From positions 292,307-356,306 of the forward strand of contig NZ_BBRH01000006.1 in the NCBI RefSeq assembly GCF_002090055.1: DNA of 64,000 nt, written 5' to 3'. Numbering within the stretch: position 1 is the stretch's first letter; every line of letters begins with the position of its first letter. A program made the translations under genes and the position numbers. The notes under the pieces are model-generated. The model worked only from the letters and a program-made list of their open reading frames with translations, was not told the DNA's origin and did not search any database. Positions 27,365 to 35,584 of this stretch are shown one piece after another. The DNA is from Demequina sp. NBRC 110051 (lineage in GTDB: Bacteria > Actinomycetota > Actinomycetes > Actinomycetales > Demequinaceae).

Positions 27365-28204
27365 TTACAGCCCCAGCTCCTGCAGGTAGGGCTCGAGCTC
27401 TTCCCAGTTGACCTCGTCGGGACGGTTCTCGTCCCAGATCTCCATGTAGCGCTCGCGCTGGGCGTCGGTGAGCGCCTCCCACTTGCGCAGCTGCTCTTCG
27501 GCGTCGACGTGCCAGTAGCCGACGATCCGGTACAGCGTGTAGTGGCGCGGCCAGGTCTCCTTGATGAACTTGCGGGCGCGGCGCGACTGCGCGGACTCGC
27601 ACGCGACCCACACGTAGACGTCGCCCTCGGGCTCGTCCATGCGCTCCATGCAGGACACCAGCGCGGACGGGCCGCGGCCGTTGCCGGAGACTCGCCACTC
27701 GACGTTGACGGTGGCGGGCGAGGGCAGCGCGATCGCGTCGTCCATCGAGATCAGCTCGATGAGGACGTCGAAGGTCTCGTCGGGCGTGGCCTCCTCGAGG
27801 ATGCGCGCGACGGCGGGCAGGCCCGTCGCGTCGGCGACCAGCAGGCGGCGCGTGGAGCCCTCGGGCGGCGAGTAGTAGCCATGCGCGTCGGAGATCGCGA
27901 CGGCGTCGCCCTCGACGGCCTCGCGGGCCCAGGAGGCGCCGCGGCCGTGGCCGTGCGTCACGATGTCGATGTCGACGCTGGGCACCTGCGGGTTCCAGCG
28001 GCGGATCGTGTAGTGGCGCGCGATGTCGTGGTCGTCCTCCCAGCCCTCGGCCGGCTCGGCGTCGGGAATGTGGACGTGGACAAATTCATCGGCCTGGCCG
28101 GTGGACTCCCAGGTGCGCAGCGCCTCACCGGTGAGGGTGACGCGGCGAAGGTTGGGGCTGATCTGCTCGGCACCGGCGACGGTGACGACGAACGAATCGG
28201 TCAT
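27365..28204 (-). CDS. Siderophore-interacting protein (ferric-siderophore reductase, FAD-binding)
   Basis: 279 residues from ATG 28204 behind GGAG. N-terminal ferredoxin-reductase-type FAD domain with RHYTIRRWNPQ (flavin-binding RxYTxR), then the SIP C-terminal domain with LLVADATGLPAVARILEE and VWVACESAQSRRARKFIKE. Such proteins (ViuB/YqjH type) release iron from imported ferric siderophores by reduction in the cytoplasm. It follows the uptake operon in the same direction, behind a hairpin at 28239-28279 that may partly separate it. The long, acidic C-terminal tail is usual in actinobacteria. Confidence 0.92.
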   Translation of the reverse strand: MTDSFVVTVAGAEQISPNLRRVTLTGEALRTWESTGQADEFVHVHIPDAEPAEGWEDDHDIARHYTIRRWNPQVPSVDIDIVTHGHGRGASWAREAVEGDAVAISDAHGYYSPPEGSTRRLLVADATGLPAVARILEEATPDETFDVLIELISMDDAIALPSPATVNVEWRVSGNGRGPSALVSCMERMDEPEGDVYVWVACESAQSRRARKFIKETWPRHYTLYRIVGYWHVDAEEQLRKWEALTDAQRERYMEIWDENRPDEVNWEELEPYLQELGL

Positions 28205-28238
28205 GCTGGCTCCAGACAAAGGGGGTGGGGGACTACTG

Positions 28239-28279
28239 GTGAGGGCCGACGCGCGGGGCACCCGGGCATCGGCCCTCAC
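28239..28279 (-). terminator. Hairpin between siderophore-binding protein and reductase genes
   Basis: gtgagggccga (28239-28249) and tcggccctcac (28269-28279) pair over 11 bp. It lies downstream of the binding-protein gene and may attenuate reading into the reductase gene. Confidence 0.65.
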
Positions 28280-28290
28280 CGACGAGGTGT

Positions 28291-29400
28291 TTAGCCCTCC
28301 GAGGAGAAGGGCACGACCTCGGTGGCGGGGTCGCCGTCGAGAGCGGCCTCGAGCATCGGCACGAACGCGTCGAGCGAGTACTCGATCGAGGACGGCGAGT
28401 TCGCGAAGAACGCGCCCTCGAGCACGGGGTCGGTCAGCCACAGGTTGCCGCCGGTCTCGGTCACATTGAGCGAGTCGAACAGGGGCAGCGCCTCGAGCTC
28501 GGTGCGCGAGTCGGGCGTCGTGGCGACCTGCCACACGATCGAGTCGAGCTCGCCCAGGACGTCGAGCTGCTCGGCGCTGATCTGCATCCACGCTTCGTCG
28601 GTGCCCTCGATCGAGGCGACGTCCAGGCCCACGTTCGCGAGGAACTGGTTGCGGGTGTCCGAGGCGGCGTAGACGAAGGCCTGGCCCTCGTAGAAGCCGC
28701 CCACCTGCGAGGTGAGGCCCTCCCACTCGGGGTGGGCATCACGGACCTCGGCGTACGCCGCGTCGATGTCGGAGATGATCTGCTCGGCCTCGGCGGTGGT
28801 GCCGGTGGCCTCGGCGAGCAGCGTGAGCTCGTCGGCGAGGGTCACACCCCACTCGGCGGTCTCGGATCCGTCCGCGGAGTTGGTGGCGGGGCGGGTGACC
28901 ACGGGGGCGATGCCGGACAGGAGGGTGTACTCCTCCTCGGTCATCTCGTGGTTGGGGTAGGTCGCGACGATGAGGTCGGGCTCGAACGCGGCGATCGCCT
29001 CGGCGTCGTAGGTGGTGGTGCCGGGCTCGAACAGCTCGGGCTCGGCGCCCGCGGCGACGCGGTCCTCCTCGGCCCACGGGCCGGTGCCGTTCTCGTAACC
29101 CTGCCAGGAGACGGGCACGGCGACCGGGGCGACGCCCAGCGCGTAGAGGTACTCGTGCTCGTGCGAGCCAAGGGTCACGACGCGCTGCGGCTCGGACTCG
29201 ATGGTGACCTCGCCCATGGCGGTGTCGAGGGTGACGGGGAAGGCGGTGGCCTCGGCCTCGGCCGTGGCGGACTCGCTGGTCTCGGCCGCGGGGGAGGTGG
29301 TCTCCTCCGTTTCGGCATCCGACGAGCAGGCGGCAAGCAGAAGCGCCGAGGCGGCGACCATCGAGACGGCGGCGGCGCCGCGCGAGATGCGCTGGTGCAT
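28291..29400 (-). CDS. Iron-siderophore ABC transporter substrate-binding lipoprotein
   Basis: 369 residues. Signal peptide and lipobox LLAAC with Cys25, then an acidic Thr/Glu linker. The helical-backbone binding-protein fold (FepB/FhuD class) is shown by RVVTLGSHEHEYLYALGV, AIAAFEPDLIVATYPNHEM and QISAEQLDVLGELDSIVW. It would present a ferric siderophore to the two permeases upstream. AAAGGAA precedes the ATG. It starts 13 bp after the small paralogous protein gene. Confidence 0.92.
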   Translation of the reverse strand: MHQRISRGAAAVSMVAASALLLAACSSDAETEETTSPAAETSESATAEAEATAFPVTLDTAMGEVTIESEPQRVVTLGSHEHEYLYALGVAPVAVPVSWQGYENGTGPWAEEDRVAAGAEPELFEPGTTTYDAEAIAAFEPDLIVATYPNHEMTEEEYTLLSGIAPVVTRPATNSADGSETAEWGVTLADELTLLAEATGTTAEAEQIISDIDAAYAEVRDAHPEWEGLTSQVGGFYEGQAFVYAASDTRNQFLANVGLDVASIEGTDEAWMQISAEQLDVLGELDSIVWQVATTPDSRTELEALPLFDSLNVTETGGNLWLTDPVLEGAFFANSPSSIEYSLDAFVPMLEAALDGDPATEVVPFSSEG

Positions 29401-29413
29401 GGGGATTCCTTTC

Positions 29414-29953
29414 CTAGGGGTGGGTCGTGCGGGTGGGGTGGGCCGTGAGGCCAGACGTCGTGAGGAGGTGGGCCACGAGGCAGGCGGCCGATGCCGCGGT
29501 CGCCGCGGCGTCGAGCTCGTCGTCCGTAGCGGCGCGACTTTGGTCGCGTACCGCGACCACGGACAGCCCGAGCGCGTCGTCGCCGCGCACCACCGACTGG
29601 AGCGGGGCGCGCGTGTGGCCCGCGTCGCGCAGCGTGGCGACGGAGAGCTTCGCGGGCAGCGGCGAGACGAACCAGCGCACTCCGCCGCGGCGGATGAGGC
29701 CGGTGGCGGGGTCCGCGTGGTCGAGCGTCAGGTGGGCGTCGTCGAGGCCCTCGCCCTCGAGGTGACGCTCGAGCACCATGGCGCGGAAGTCGTGCCCGCA
29801 CATGGTGGCGTCCGGGCTGTCTCCCGCCACGAGGGTGACGGGACGCTGGGTCCCGGCCACGGCATCGGCCGGAAGTGTGAGCCGGGCGACCAGGCCGGGG
29901 ACGGCCCCCATCAGCGCGGCGGCGGAGCGGATCTGGACGGCGGAGACGCTCAT
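29414..29953 (-). CDS. Conserved protein of iron operon, paralogue of the protein at 41576-42061
   Basis: 179 residues; family not recognised by me. It is clearly homologous to the product at 41576-42061. Shared blocks are AAVP-L near 15, VAGDSPDATMCGHDFRAM against VVGDVPEASMCPHAFRHV, and RWFVSPLPAKLSVATLR against RWFVSDLAAQQTVAALR. The common MCxHxFR motif could bind metal or heme. No signal peptide, so it is cytoplasmic. Its ATG overlaps the ATPase stop by 4 bp, tying it to siderophore uptake. A role in handling imported iron is inference. Confidence 0.7.
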   Translation of the reverse strand: MSVSAVQIRSAAALMGAVPGLVARLTLPADAVAGTQRPVTLVAGDSPDATMCGHDFRAMVLERHLEGEGLDDAHLTLDHADPATGLIRRGGVRWFVSPLPAKLSVATLRDAGHTRAPLQSVVRGDDALGLSVVAVRDQSRAATDDELDAAATAASAACLVAHLLTTSGLTAHPTRTTHP

Positions 29954-30744
29954 CGCGCGCCTCCCGGGCCGTGGGCGGGGACGATGATCGGGGTGCCGGT
30001 GACCGGGTCGGGGATGATGCGGGCGTCGATGTCGAACACGCGGGAGACCAGCTCCTCGGTGAAGACGTCCTCGGGGGCACCGGCGGCGGCGACCTCGCCG
30101 TCGCACATCGCGATGACGTGGTGCGCGTAGCGGGCGGCCTGGTGAAGGTCGTGGACCACCATGACGATGGTGCGGCCCTGGCGCTCGTTGAGGCGGTGCA
30201 GCAGCTCGAGCACCTCGTACTGGTGCGAGATGTCCAGGTAGGTGGTGGGCTCATCGAGCAGCATGAGCGGCGTGTCCTGCGCGAGCGTCATGGCGATCCA
30301 GGCGCGCTGGCGCTGGCCGCCCGAGAGCTCGTCGACCACCGAGTCCTGGATGGTGGTGAGGTTGGTCGAGTGCAGGGCGCTCATGACGGCGGTCTCGTCG
30401 GTGCTCGACCAGGGGCGCAGCACCTTCTGGTGGGGCGTGCGGCCGCGGGCGACCAGCTCCTTGACGGTGATGCCTGCCGGGGCGAGCGGCGACTGGGGTA
30501 GCAGGCCCACGCGGCGCGCGACCTCGCGGGTGGGGATGGAGTGGATGTCCTGGCCGTCGAGCGCGATGGCGCCGTCGATGGGGGCGAGCAGGCGGATGAG
30601 TGCGCGCAGCAGGGTGGACTTGCCGCAGCCGTTGGGGCCCACGATGGCGGTGATCTTGCCGTCCGGGATCTCCACGTCCACGCCGTGCACGATGGGCGTG
30701 CCGCCGTAGCCGATGACGGCCTTGTGGGTCTCGAGCCTGCTCAT
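29950..30744 (-). CDS. Iron-siderophore ABC transporter, ATP-binding protein (FepC-like)
   Basis: 264 residues from ATG 30744, which overlaps the permease stop. Walker A GPNGCGKST near 37-45, signature LSGGQRQRAWIAM, Walker B MLLDEPTTYLD, then VVHDLHQAARYA with the switch histidine. The GPNGCGKST and LAQDTPLMLLDEPTTYLDI forms are typical of FecE/FepC ATPases. Powers import through the FecCD-type permeases encoded just upstream in the same transcript. Confidence 0.95.
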   Translation of the reverse strand: MSRLETHKAVIGYGGTPIVHGVDVEIPDGKITAIVGPNGCGKSTLLRALIRLLAPIDGAIALDGQDIHSIPTREVARRVGLLPQSPLAPAGITVKELVARGRTPHQKVLRPWSSTDETAVMSALHSTNLTTIQDSVVDELSGGQRQRAWIAMTLAQDTPLMLLDEPTTYLDISHQYEVLELLHRLNERQGRTIVMVVHDLHQAARYAHHVIAMCDGEVAAAGAPEDVFTEELVSRVFDIDARIIPDPVTGTPIIVPAHGPGGAR

Positions 30745-31772
30745 GAGGGACCTCCTCGGGATGCGCGCCACACCAGCCACAGCAGGTAGGGGGCGCCGAT
30801 GGCGGCGGTGAAGATGCCGACGGGGAACTGCAGCGTCGCGGGCATGAGCTGCGACAGCTGGTCGGCGGCCAGGAGCAGCACCGCTCCCATGAGCGCCGAC
30901 GGGATCAGGGTGACGCCCGCGTTGCGCGTGAGGCGCAGGGCCAGCGCGGGGGCGACGAGGGCGATGAAGCCGATGGGGCCGGTGATCGCGGTTGCGGCGG
31001 CGGCGAGCAGTACGGAGGCCACGGCCAGCACGGCGCGCGAGCGGCCTACGGAGATGCCGAGCGCCTTCGCGGTGTCGTCGCCCATCTCCATGGTGCGCAG
31101 CGCGCGGGCGTGCCACAGGATGACGGGCACGAGCACCGCGAGGACCAGGGCCGCGACGGTGACGTGCGTCCAGGTGCGCCCGGTGACGGAGCCGACCAGC
31201 CAGCCCAGGGCCGTGCCTGCGTCGTGCACGTCCATGCGCGTCAGCAGGTACTGGGTGAGGGACTGGGCGACGAACCCGATGCCGATGCCCGCGAGGATGA
31301 GGCGCAGCGGGACGATGCCGCGCTTCCACGACAGCGCGAGAATCGCGGCCGAGGTGAGGAGCGCGCCGATCGCGGCGCCCGCGGCGGTGATCCACAGCGA
31401 GGCGCCGATGCCCATCCACATGGTGATCACGGCGCCCGTGCTTGCTCCCGCCGTGATGCCGATGAAGTCGGGGGAGGCCAGGGGGTTGCGCGTGAGGGAC
31501 TGGAGGATCGCGCCGGCAAGACCCAGGGTGGCGCCGACCAGGACGGCCGTGATGGCGCGCGGGGCGCGCACCTGGCCCACGATGAAGTCGCCAGGGGAGC
31601 CGACGGAGATGCCGACCGCGGCCTTGAGCGAGTCGAGCACCGTGAGGTCCGCCTTGCCCCACGACAGCGCGAAGACAAAGAGGGTGGCGAGCACGGCAAA
31701 TATGGCCAGCCCGACCGCGAACGTGCGCTGGTGGGTGGTGATGCCGAGGGGGCCGATCCGCAGGATCTTCAC
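30741..31772 (-). CDS. Iron-siderophore ABC transporter permease (second subunit, FecD/FepG-like)
   Basis: 343 residues from GTG 31770-31772, whose GTGA overlaps the previous stop. About nine to ten membrane helices; the FecCD landmarks RAPRAITAVLVGATLGLAGA, LQSLTRNPLASPDFIGITAG and GPIGFIALVAPALALRLT are all present. It pairs with the upstream permease to form the channel. Confidence 0.94.
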   Translation of the reverse strand: MKILRIGPLGITTHQRTFAVGLAIFAVLATLFVFALSWGKADLTVLDSLKAAVGISVGSPGDFIVGQVRAPRAITAVLVGATLGLAGAILQSLTRNPLASPDFIGITAGASTGAVITMWMGIGASLWITAAGAAIGALLTSAAILALSWKRGIVPLRLILAGIGIGFVAQSLTQYLLTRMDVHDAGTALGWLVGSVTGRTWTHVTVAALVLAVLVPVILWHARALRTMEMGDDTAKALGISVGRSRAVLAVASVLLAAAATAITGPIGFIALVAPALALRLTRNAGVTLIPSALMGAVLLLAADQLSQLMPATLQFPVGIFTAAIGAPYLLWLVWRASRGGPS

Positions 31773-32761
31773 AGCTCCACCACCTTCATGCGGCGGGCCA
31801 TGAAGGCAAAGATGAGGCCACCGATGAGTGCGGTGGTGATGCCCACGCCGACCTCGGACGGCGGGGCGATGACGCGGCCGATGACGTCGCACACCAGCAC
31901 CAGCGCGGCGCCGCCGAAGGCGCTGACCACCAGCAGCCACGGCAGCGAGGCTCCCACGAGTGCGCGGGCGAGGTGCGGCACGGCGAGGCCCACGAAGACG
32001 ATGGGCCCGGCCGCTGCGGTGGCGCACGCGGCAAGCAGCGTCACGACGACGATCACGACCGTGCGGGTGGCGGTGATGTTGATGCCGAGCGCGCGGGCGG
32101 TGTCCTCGCCCAGGGCGACCGCCTGGAGCGGGCGCGAGACGATCAGGGCGGCGATGACGGCGACGATCACGATCGGCAGCAGGGACGTGACGTCGTCCGA
32201 CTGGCGGCCGGTGAGGGAGCCGGCGACCCACAGGCGGTACTGGTCGAGCGTCGAGTCGCTCACCAGCAGGACGGCGTTGATGAGCGACGTGATGAGTGCG
32301 GTGAGGGCCACGCCGGCCAGCGCCAGGCGGACCGGGGCCCCGGCGGCGGCGCCGCGCGCGCCGATCGCGTACACGATGAGGGCGGCCAGTCCCGCGCCGG
32401 CAAACGCGAAGGGGACCTGGGCGGCGAAGCCGCTGACGCCGAGCGTGAGGGCGATGACGACGGCGAGCGAGGCGCCTGCGTTGATGCCGAGCAGGCCGGG
32501 GTCCGCGAAGGGGTTGCGGGTGAGCGACTGCATGAGGGCCCCCGCGATGCCGAGCGAGGCGCCCGCGATGATGCCGATCACCGTACGCGAGACGCGCAGG
32601 TCGGTGACGATGAGCTGCTCGGGGTCCTCCGGGTCCAGCGCCGTGAGGGCCTCCCACACGGTGGCCAGGTCGATCGAGCGCGAGCCGATGGCCAGCGACA
32701 ACGCCACGGCGATCAGCAATGCCGCGGCGGCGGCAATCGCGATCAGGGCGCGCCGAGGCAT
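31769..32761 (-). CDS. Iron-siderophore ABC transporter permease (first subunit, FecC/FepD-like)
   Basis: 330 residues, about nine membrane helices. RTVIGIIAGASLGIAGALMQ, SLTRNPFADPGLLGINAGAS and GPIVFVGLAVPHLARALVG mark the FecCD family. AAGGAG lies just upstream of the ATG. It is the first gene of the uptake operon (permease-permease-ATPase-conserved protein-binding protein, then the reductase), and an iron box lies 46 bp upstream. Confidence 0.94.
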   Translation of the reverse strand: MPRRALIAIAAAAALLIAVALSLAIGSRSIDLATVWEALTALDPEDPEQLIVTDLRVSRTVIGIIAGASLGIAGALMQSLTRNPFADPGLLGINAGASLAVVIALTLGVSGFAAQVPFAFAGAGLAALIVYAIGARGAAAGAPVRLALAGVALTALITSLINAVLLVSDSTLDQYRLWVAGSLTGRQSDDVTSLLPIVIVAVIAALIVSRPLQAVALGEDTARALGINITATRTVVIVVVTLLAACATAAAGPIVFVGLAVPHLARALVGASLPWLLVVSAFGGAALVLVCDVIGRVIAPPSEVGVGITTALIGGLIFAFMARRMKVVEL

Positions 32762-33117
32762 GGTGCTCCTTGTGTCAGGGGGGACCGGCGCACGCCAAGG
32801 TGCGCCTGGTGAGGCTTGCCTAACTTACGCCATCGCGGGACATTAAAGCAACGCGCCCGTCGGGTAAATGAGGGGGCCTCGCTCGGCGTTCGCGCCGGCG
32901 TGAGGCTGATCTACCTGCGCCGATGCCGTGGCCGGCCGCTTCTCGGCCGGCGCAGGGCCGCGTGGTCGCGTCGCGGACCGTTGCCAAAACGTTGCGAACC
33001 CCCGGTGCCCCGTGCCCTGTCTCTTGGGAGCCACTGAGTGCACGGAAATCGCGTGAAGCGGGCGCTCAGCGGCTCGCAGGGCGCGTGCCGTGGCGTGGCG
33101 CGGGTGGTGCAGCGGGC
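32762..33117. other. Intergenic region: iron-operon promoter and hemA 3' flank
   Basis: No gene. Left part: iron box at 32807-32825 and the ribosome site of the first permease. Right part, downstream of hemA: a copy of GCCGATGCCGTGG (32919-32931) merging into a perfect 8-bp hairpin, gccggccg-cttct-cggccggc (32931-32951), a possible hemA terminator. Confidence 0.6.
32807..32825 (-). promoter_or_regulatory. DtxR/IdeR-type iron box
   Basis: On the minus strand the site reads AGTTAGGCAAGCCTCACCA, close to the actinobacterial consensus TTAGGTTAGGCTAACCT. It lies 46-64 bp upstream of the first permease ATG, so iron-loaded DtxR/IdeR/DmdR would shut the whole siderophore operon. Confidence 0.75.
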
Positions 33118-34437
33118 CTAGTGGTGCTGGTGGCCCAGGTCGGTCTCGGCTGGGTGGGCCGCGTCGATCTCGTCGGCAGGGCAAGCGTCGGCGGGGAGGT
33201 CGACGTCGATGCCGTACAGCGCGCGGATGGCGCCCAGGTAGCGGTCCGCCTGGCCGGCCTGGGCGTGCTCGCGGGCGCGCACCGTGGGGGTGTGCAGGAG
33301 AGTCTTGGCGAAGCGGCGCAGGGCCTGCTCGGTGGCATCGGCCTGCGCGATGGCTTCGGCCGAGGCGCCGGCGGAGGGGCGAATGCGCGCCAGCTCTCGC
33401 TCGAGCAGCCCGAAGACGTGCTCGCGCAGCGCGACCACGGCCGGGTCGAGCGTGCGGGCGGTCTCGCCGTCGCCAAAGCGGGCGACGGCGTGCGCGACGA
33501 TGGCGCGGGCTGCCTCGATGGCGTTGACGGACTCGCCGGGCGCGGTGGCGCCCACCGAGTCCAGGTCCACCACGTGGACGCCGCGCATCTGCGCGACGCC
33601 GGGCGCGACGTCGCGGTGCAGCGCCAGGTCGACGATGGTGAGGTCCTTGGTGGACTCCGCGCGTGCGGCGGCCACCATCGCGGGCGTGAGGACGATGGAC
33701 TCGCCGCCGGAGCACGCGAGGACCAGGTCCACATCCGCCAGCGATGAGCGCAGCTCCTCGAGGCTCAGGGAACGGATGCCGTGGCGGCGGCCAAACTCGT
33801 CGCCGCGACCCGAGGGCGAGTAGACGCCCACGATCTCGACGCCGCGAGCCAGCAACGACCCCACGCCGGTCTCGGCCAACGCGCCGGTACCGATCAGCAC
33901 GGCCCGTGCGCCCGGCCACTCGACCGTGGCGGAGGCGAGGTCAAAGGCGACGGACACGACCGAGCGTCCGGAGGTGCCGAGTCCGGTTGAGGAGGCGACC
34001 ACGCGCGACGTGCGCAGTGCGGACTGGAAGAGCCGGTCGAGGACGGGGGAGAGGTGGTCGGCGGACTGCGCGTCGTTGTGCGCGCGTCGCACCTGGCCGG
34101 AGATCTCTCGCTCGCCCACCACCATCGACTCGAGGCCCGACGCGACCGACAGCAGGTGCTGGACGGCGTCATCGCCCTCGTAGGTGGCGAGCGCCTGCTC
34201 GATCGCGGTGCGGTCGAGGGCGCTGGAACGCTCGATGGCGTCGACCACAGCCGCGCGCCCGGAGTCCACGTCCTCGACCTCGAGGTACACCTCGAAGCGG
34301 TTGCACGTCGGCAACACGACCGCGCCACGGATGGGGGAGTCGCCCTGCACCACGGCGGAACCGAGCGTGTCCGAGCCGATGCTGAGCTGCTCGAGCACGG
34401 TGAGGTCACGGTTGTGGTGGCTGGCGACGAGAGACAT
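33118..34437 (-). CDS. hemA: Glutamyl-tRNA reductase
   Basis: 439 residues from ATG 34437. N-terminal catalytic domain with the thioester-forming Cys45 in LPTCNRFEVYLE; MVVGEREISGQVRRA, then the NADPH Rossmann domain (ARAVLIGTGALAETGVGSLL), then a helical dimerisation domain. It makes glutamate-1-semialdehyde from Glu-tRNA, the first committed step of heme synthesis. The C-terminus runs on with a His/Asp-rich tail (DLGHQHH). It is divergent from hemE with 55 bp between start codons. An in-frame upstream GTG exists, but its ribosome site would be only 2 nt away. Confidence 0.95.
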   Translation of the reverse strand: MSLVASHHNRDLTVLEQLSIGSDTLGSAVVQGDSPIRGAVVLPTCNRFEVYLEVEDVDSGRAAVVDAIERSSALDRTAIEQALATYEGDDAVQHLLSVASGLESMVVGEREISGQVRRAHNDAQSADHLSPVLDRLFQSALRTSRVVASSTGLGTSGRSVVSVAFDLASATVEWPGARAVLIGTGALAETGVGSLLARGVEIVGVYSPSGRGDEFGRRHGIRSLSLEELRSSLADVDLVLACSGGESIVLTPAMVAAARAESTKDLTIVDLALHRDVAPGVAQMRGVHVVDLDSVGATAPGESVNAIEAARAIVAHAVARFGDGETARTLDPAVVALREHVFGLLERELARIRPSAGASAEAIAQADATEQALRRFAKTLLHTPTVRAREHAQAGQADRYLGAIRALYGIDVDLPADACPADEIDAAHPAETDLGHQHH

Positions 34438-34492
34438 CAATACCACGTCCCCTATTCTGACACGTTCACGAAACAAGGCAGAATCGAGTGTC

Positions 34493-35584
34493 ATGAGCCT
34501 CGACGCGTTGCCCGCCCATCACCCCCTCGCCACGGGCGAGACGGCCGAGTCGCCCCTGGTGGCGGCGCTCGAGGGAAGGCGACCGGCGCATCGGCCCGTG
34601 TGGTTCATGCGCCAGGCGGGACGTTCGCTTCCCGAGTACCTCAAGGTGCGCGAGGGCACCACCATGCTCGAGTCGTGCCTGGACCCGGCGCTCGCCGCGG
34701 AGATCACGCTCCAGCCCGTCCGGCGCTACGGCGTGGACGCGGGCATCTTCTTCTCCGACATCGTGGTTCCACTGAAGGTGGCCGGGGTTGCGGTGGACAT
34801 CGCCCCTGGTGTGGGCCCGGTTTTCGAGCGGCCGATGCGTTCTATGGCTGACATTGAGAGCCTCCCGGCGCTCGGCGTACCCGGCGACGGCGGGGCCTTC
34901 GATGTCGCGCTCGAGCCGATCCGCCAGGCAGTGCGCCTGTCGGTCGAGCAATTGGGATCGACTCCGCTGATCGGTTTCGCCGGTGCCCCCTTCACGCTCG
35001 CCGCTTACATGGTCGAGGGGCGGCCGTCGCGCGACCACATGGCCGCGCGTGAGCTGATGTGGGCCGCGCCGGACGTGTGGGAGGCGCTCGTCGCGTGGAC
35101 GTCGCGTGCCGCGGGTCTGTTCCTGCGGGCGCAGGTGCTCGCTGGGGCATCGGCCGTGCAGCTGTTCGACTCGTGGGCGGGGTCCCTTTCCGAGGTGACC
35201 TACGTCGAGAAGTGCGCGGGAGGCTCCCGCGCCGCGCTCATGGCGGTCGCGGATCTGGGCGTGCCGCGTATTCACTTCGCCGCCAACGCCGGTCACCTGC
35301 TCGATCCGATGGGAGCGGCCGGCGCCACCGCGCTGGGCGTGGACTACCGCACGCCCCTGGACCAGGCCTCGCGCGCAGTGGGCGGCCGGTTCCCGCTGCA
35401 GGGCAACATCGACCCCGCGATGCTCGGTGCGCCGGCCGACGCGCTCGAGCGGCACGTCCAGGACGTGCTCGACCGCGGCTCCGAGGCTCCGGGCCACGTC
35501 GTCAACCTGGGCCATGGCATGCCGCCGCACGCGGATCCGGATGTAGTGAAGCGCGTGGTGGAGCAGGTGCACGAGCGTGGCTGA
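34493..35584 (+). CDS. hemE: Uroporphyrinogen decarboxylase
   Basis: 363 residues. Signature 1 near the N-terminus, RPVWFMRQAGRSLPEY, signature 2 around GFAGAPFTLAAYMVEG, and the late HVVNLGHGMPPHADP. It converts uroporphyrinogen III to coproporphyrinogen III. The next gene starts 8 bp before this stop, so hemE and cgoX are translationally coupled. Promoter shared with divergent hemA; CAGAAT 8 nt before the ATG could be a weak leaderless -10. Confidence 0.96.
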   Translation: MSLDALPAHHPLATGETAESPLVAALEGRRPAHRPVWFMRQAGRSLPEYLKVREGTTMLESCLDPALAAEITLQPVRRYGVDAGIFFSDIVVPLKVAGVAVDIAPGVGPVFERPMRSMADIESLPALGVPGDGGAFDVALEPIRQAVRLSVEQLGSTPLIGFAGAPFTLAAYMVEGRPSRDHMAARELMWAAPDVWEALVAWTSRAAGLFLRAQVLAGASAVQLFDSWAGSLSEVTYVEKCAGGSRAALMAVADLGVPRIHFAANAGHLLDPMGAAGATALGVDYRTPLDQASRAVGGRFPLQGNIDPAMLGAPADALERHVQDVLDRGSEAPGHVVNLGHGMPPHADPDVVKRVVEQVHERG

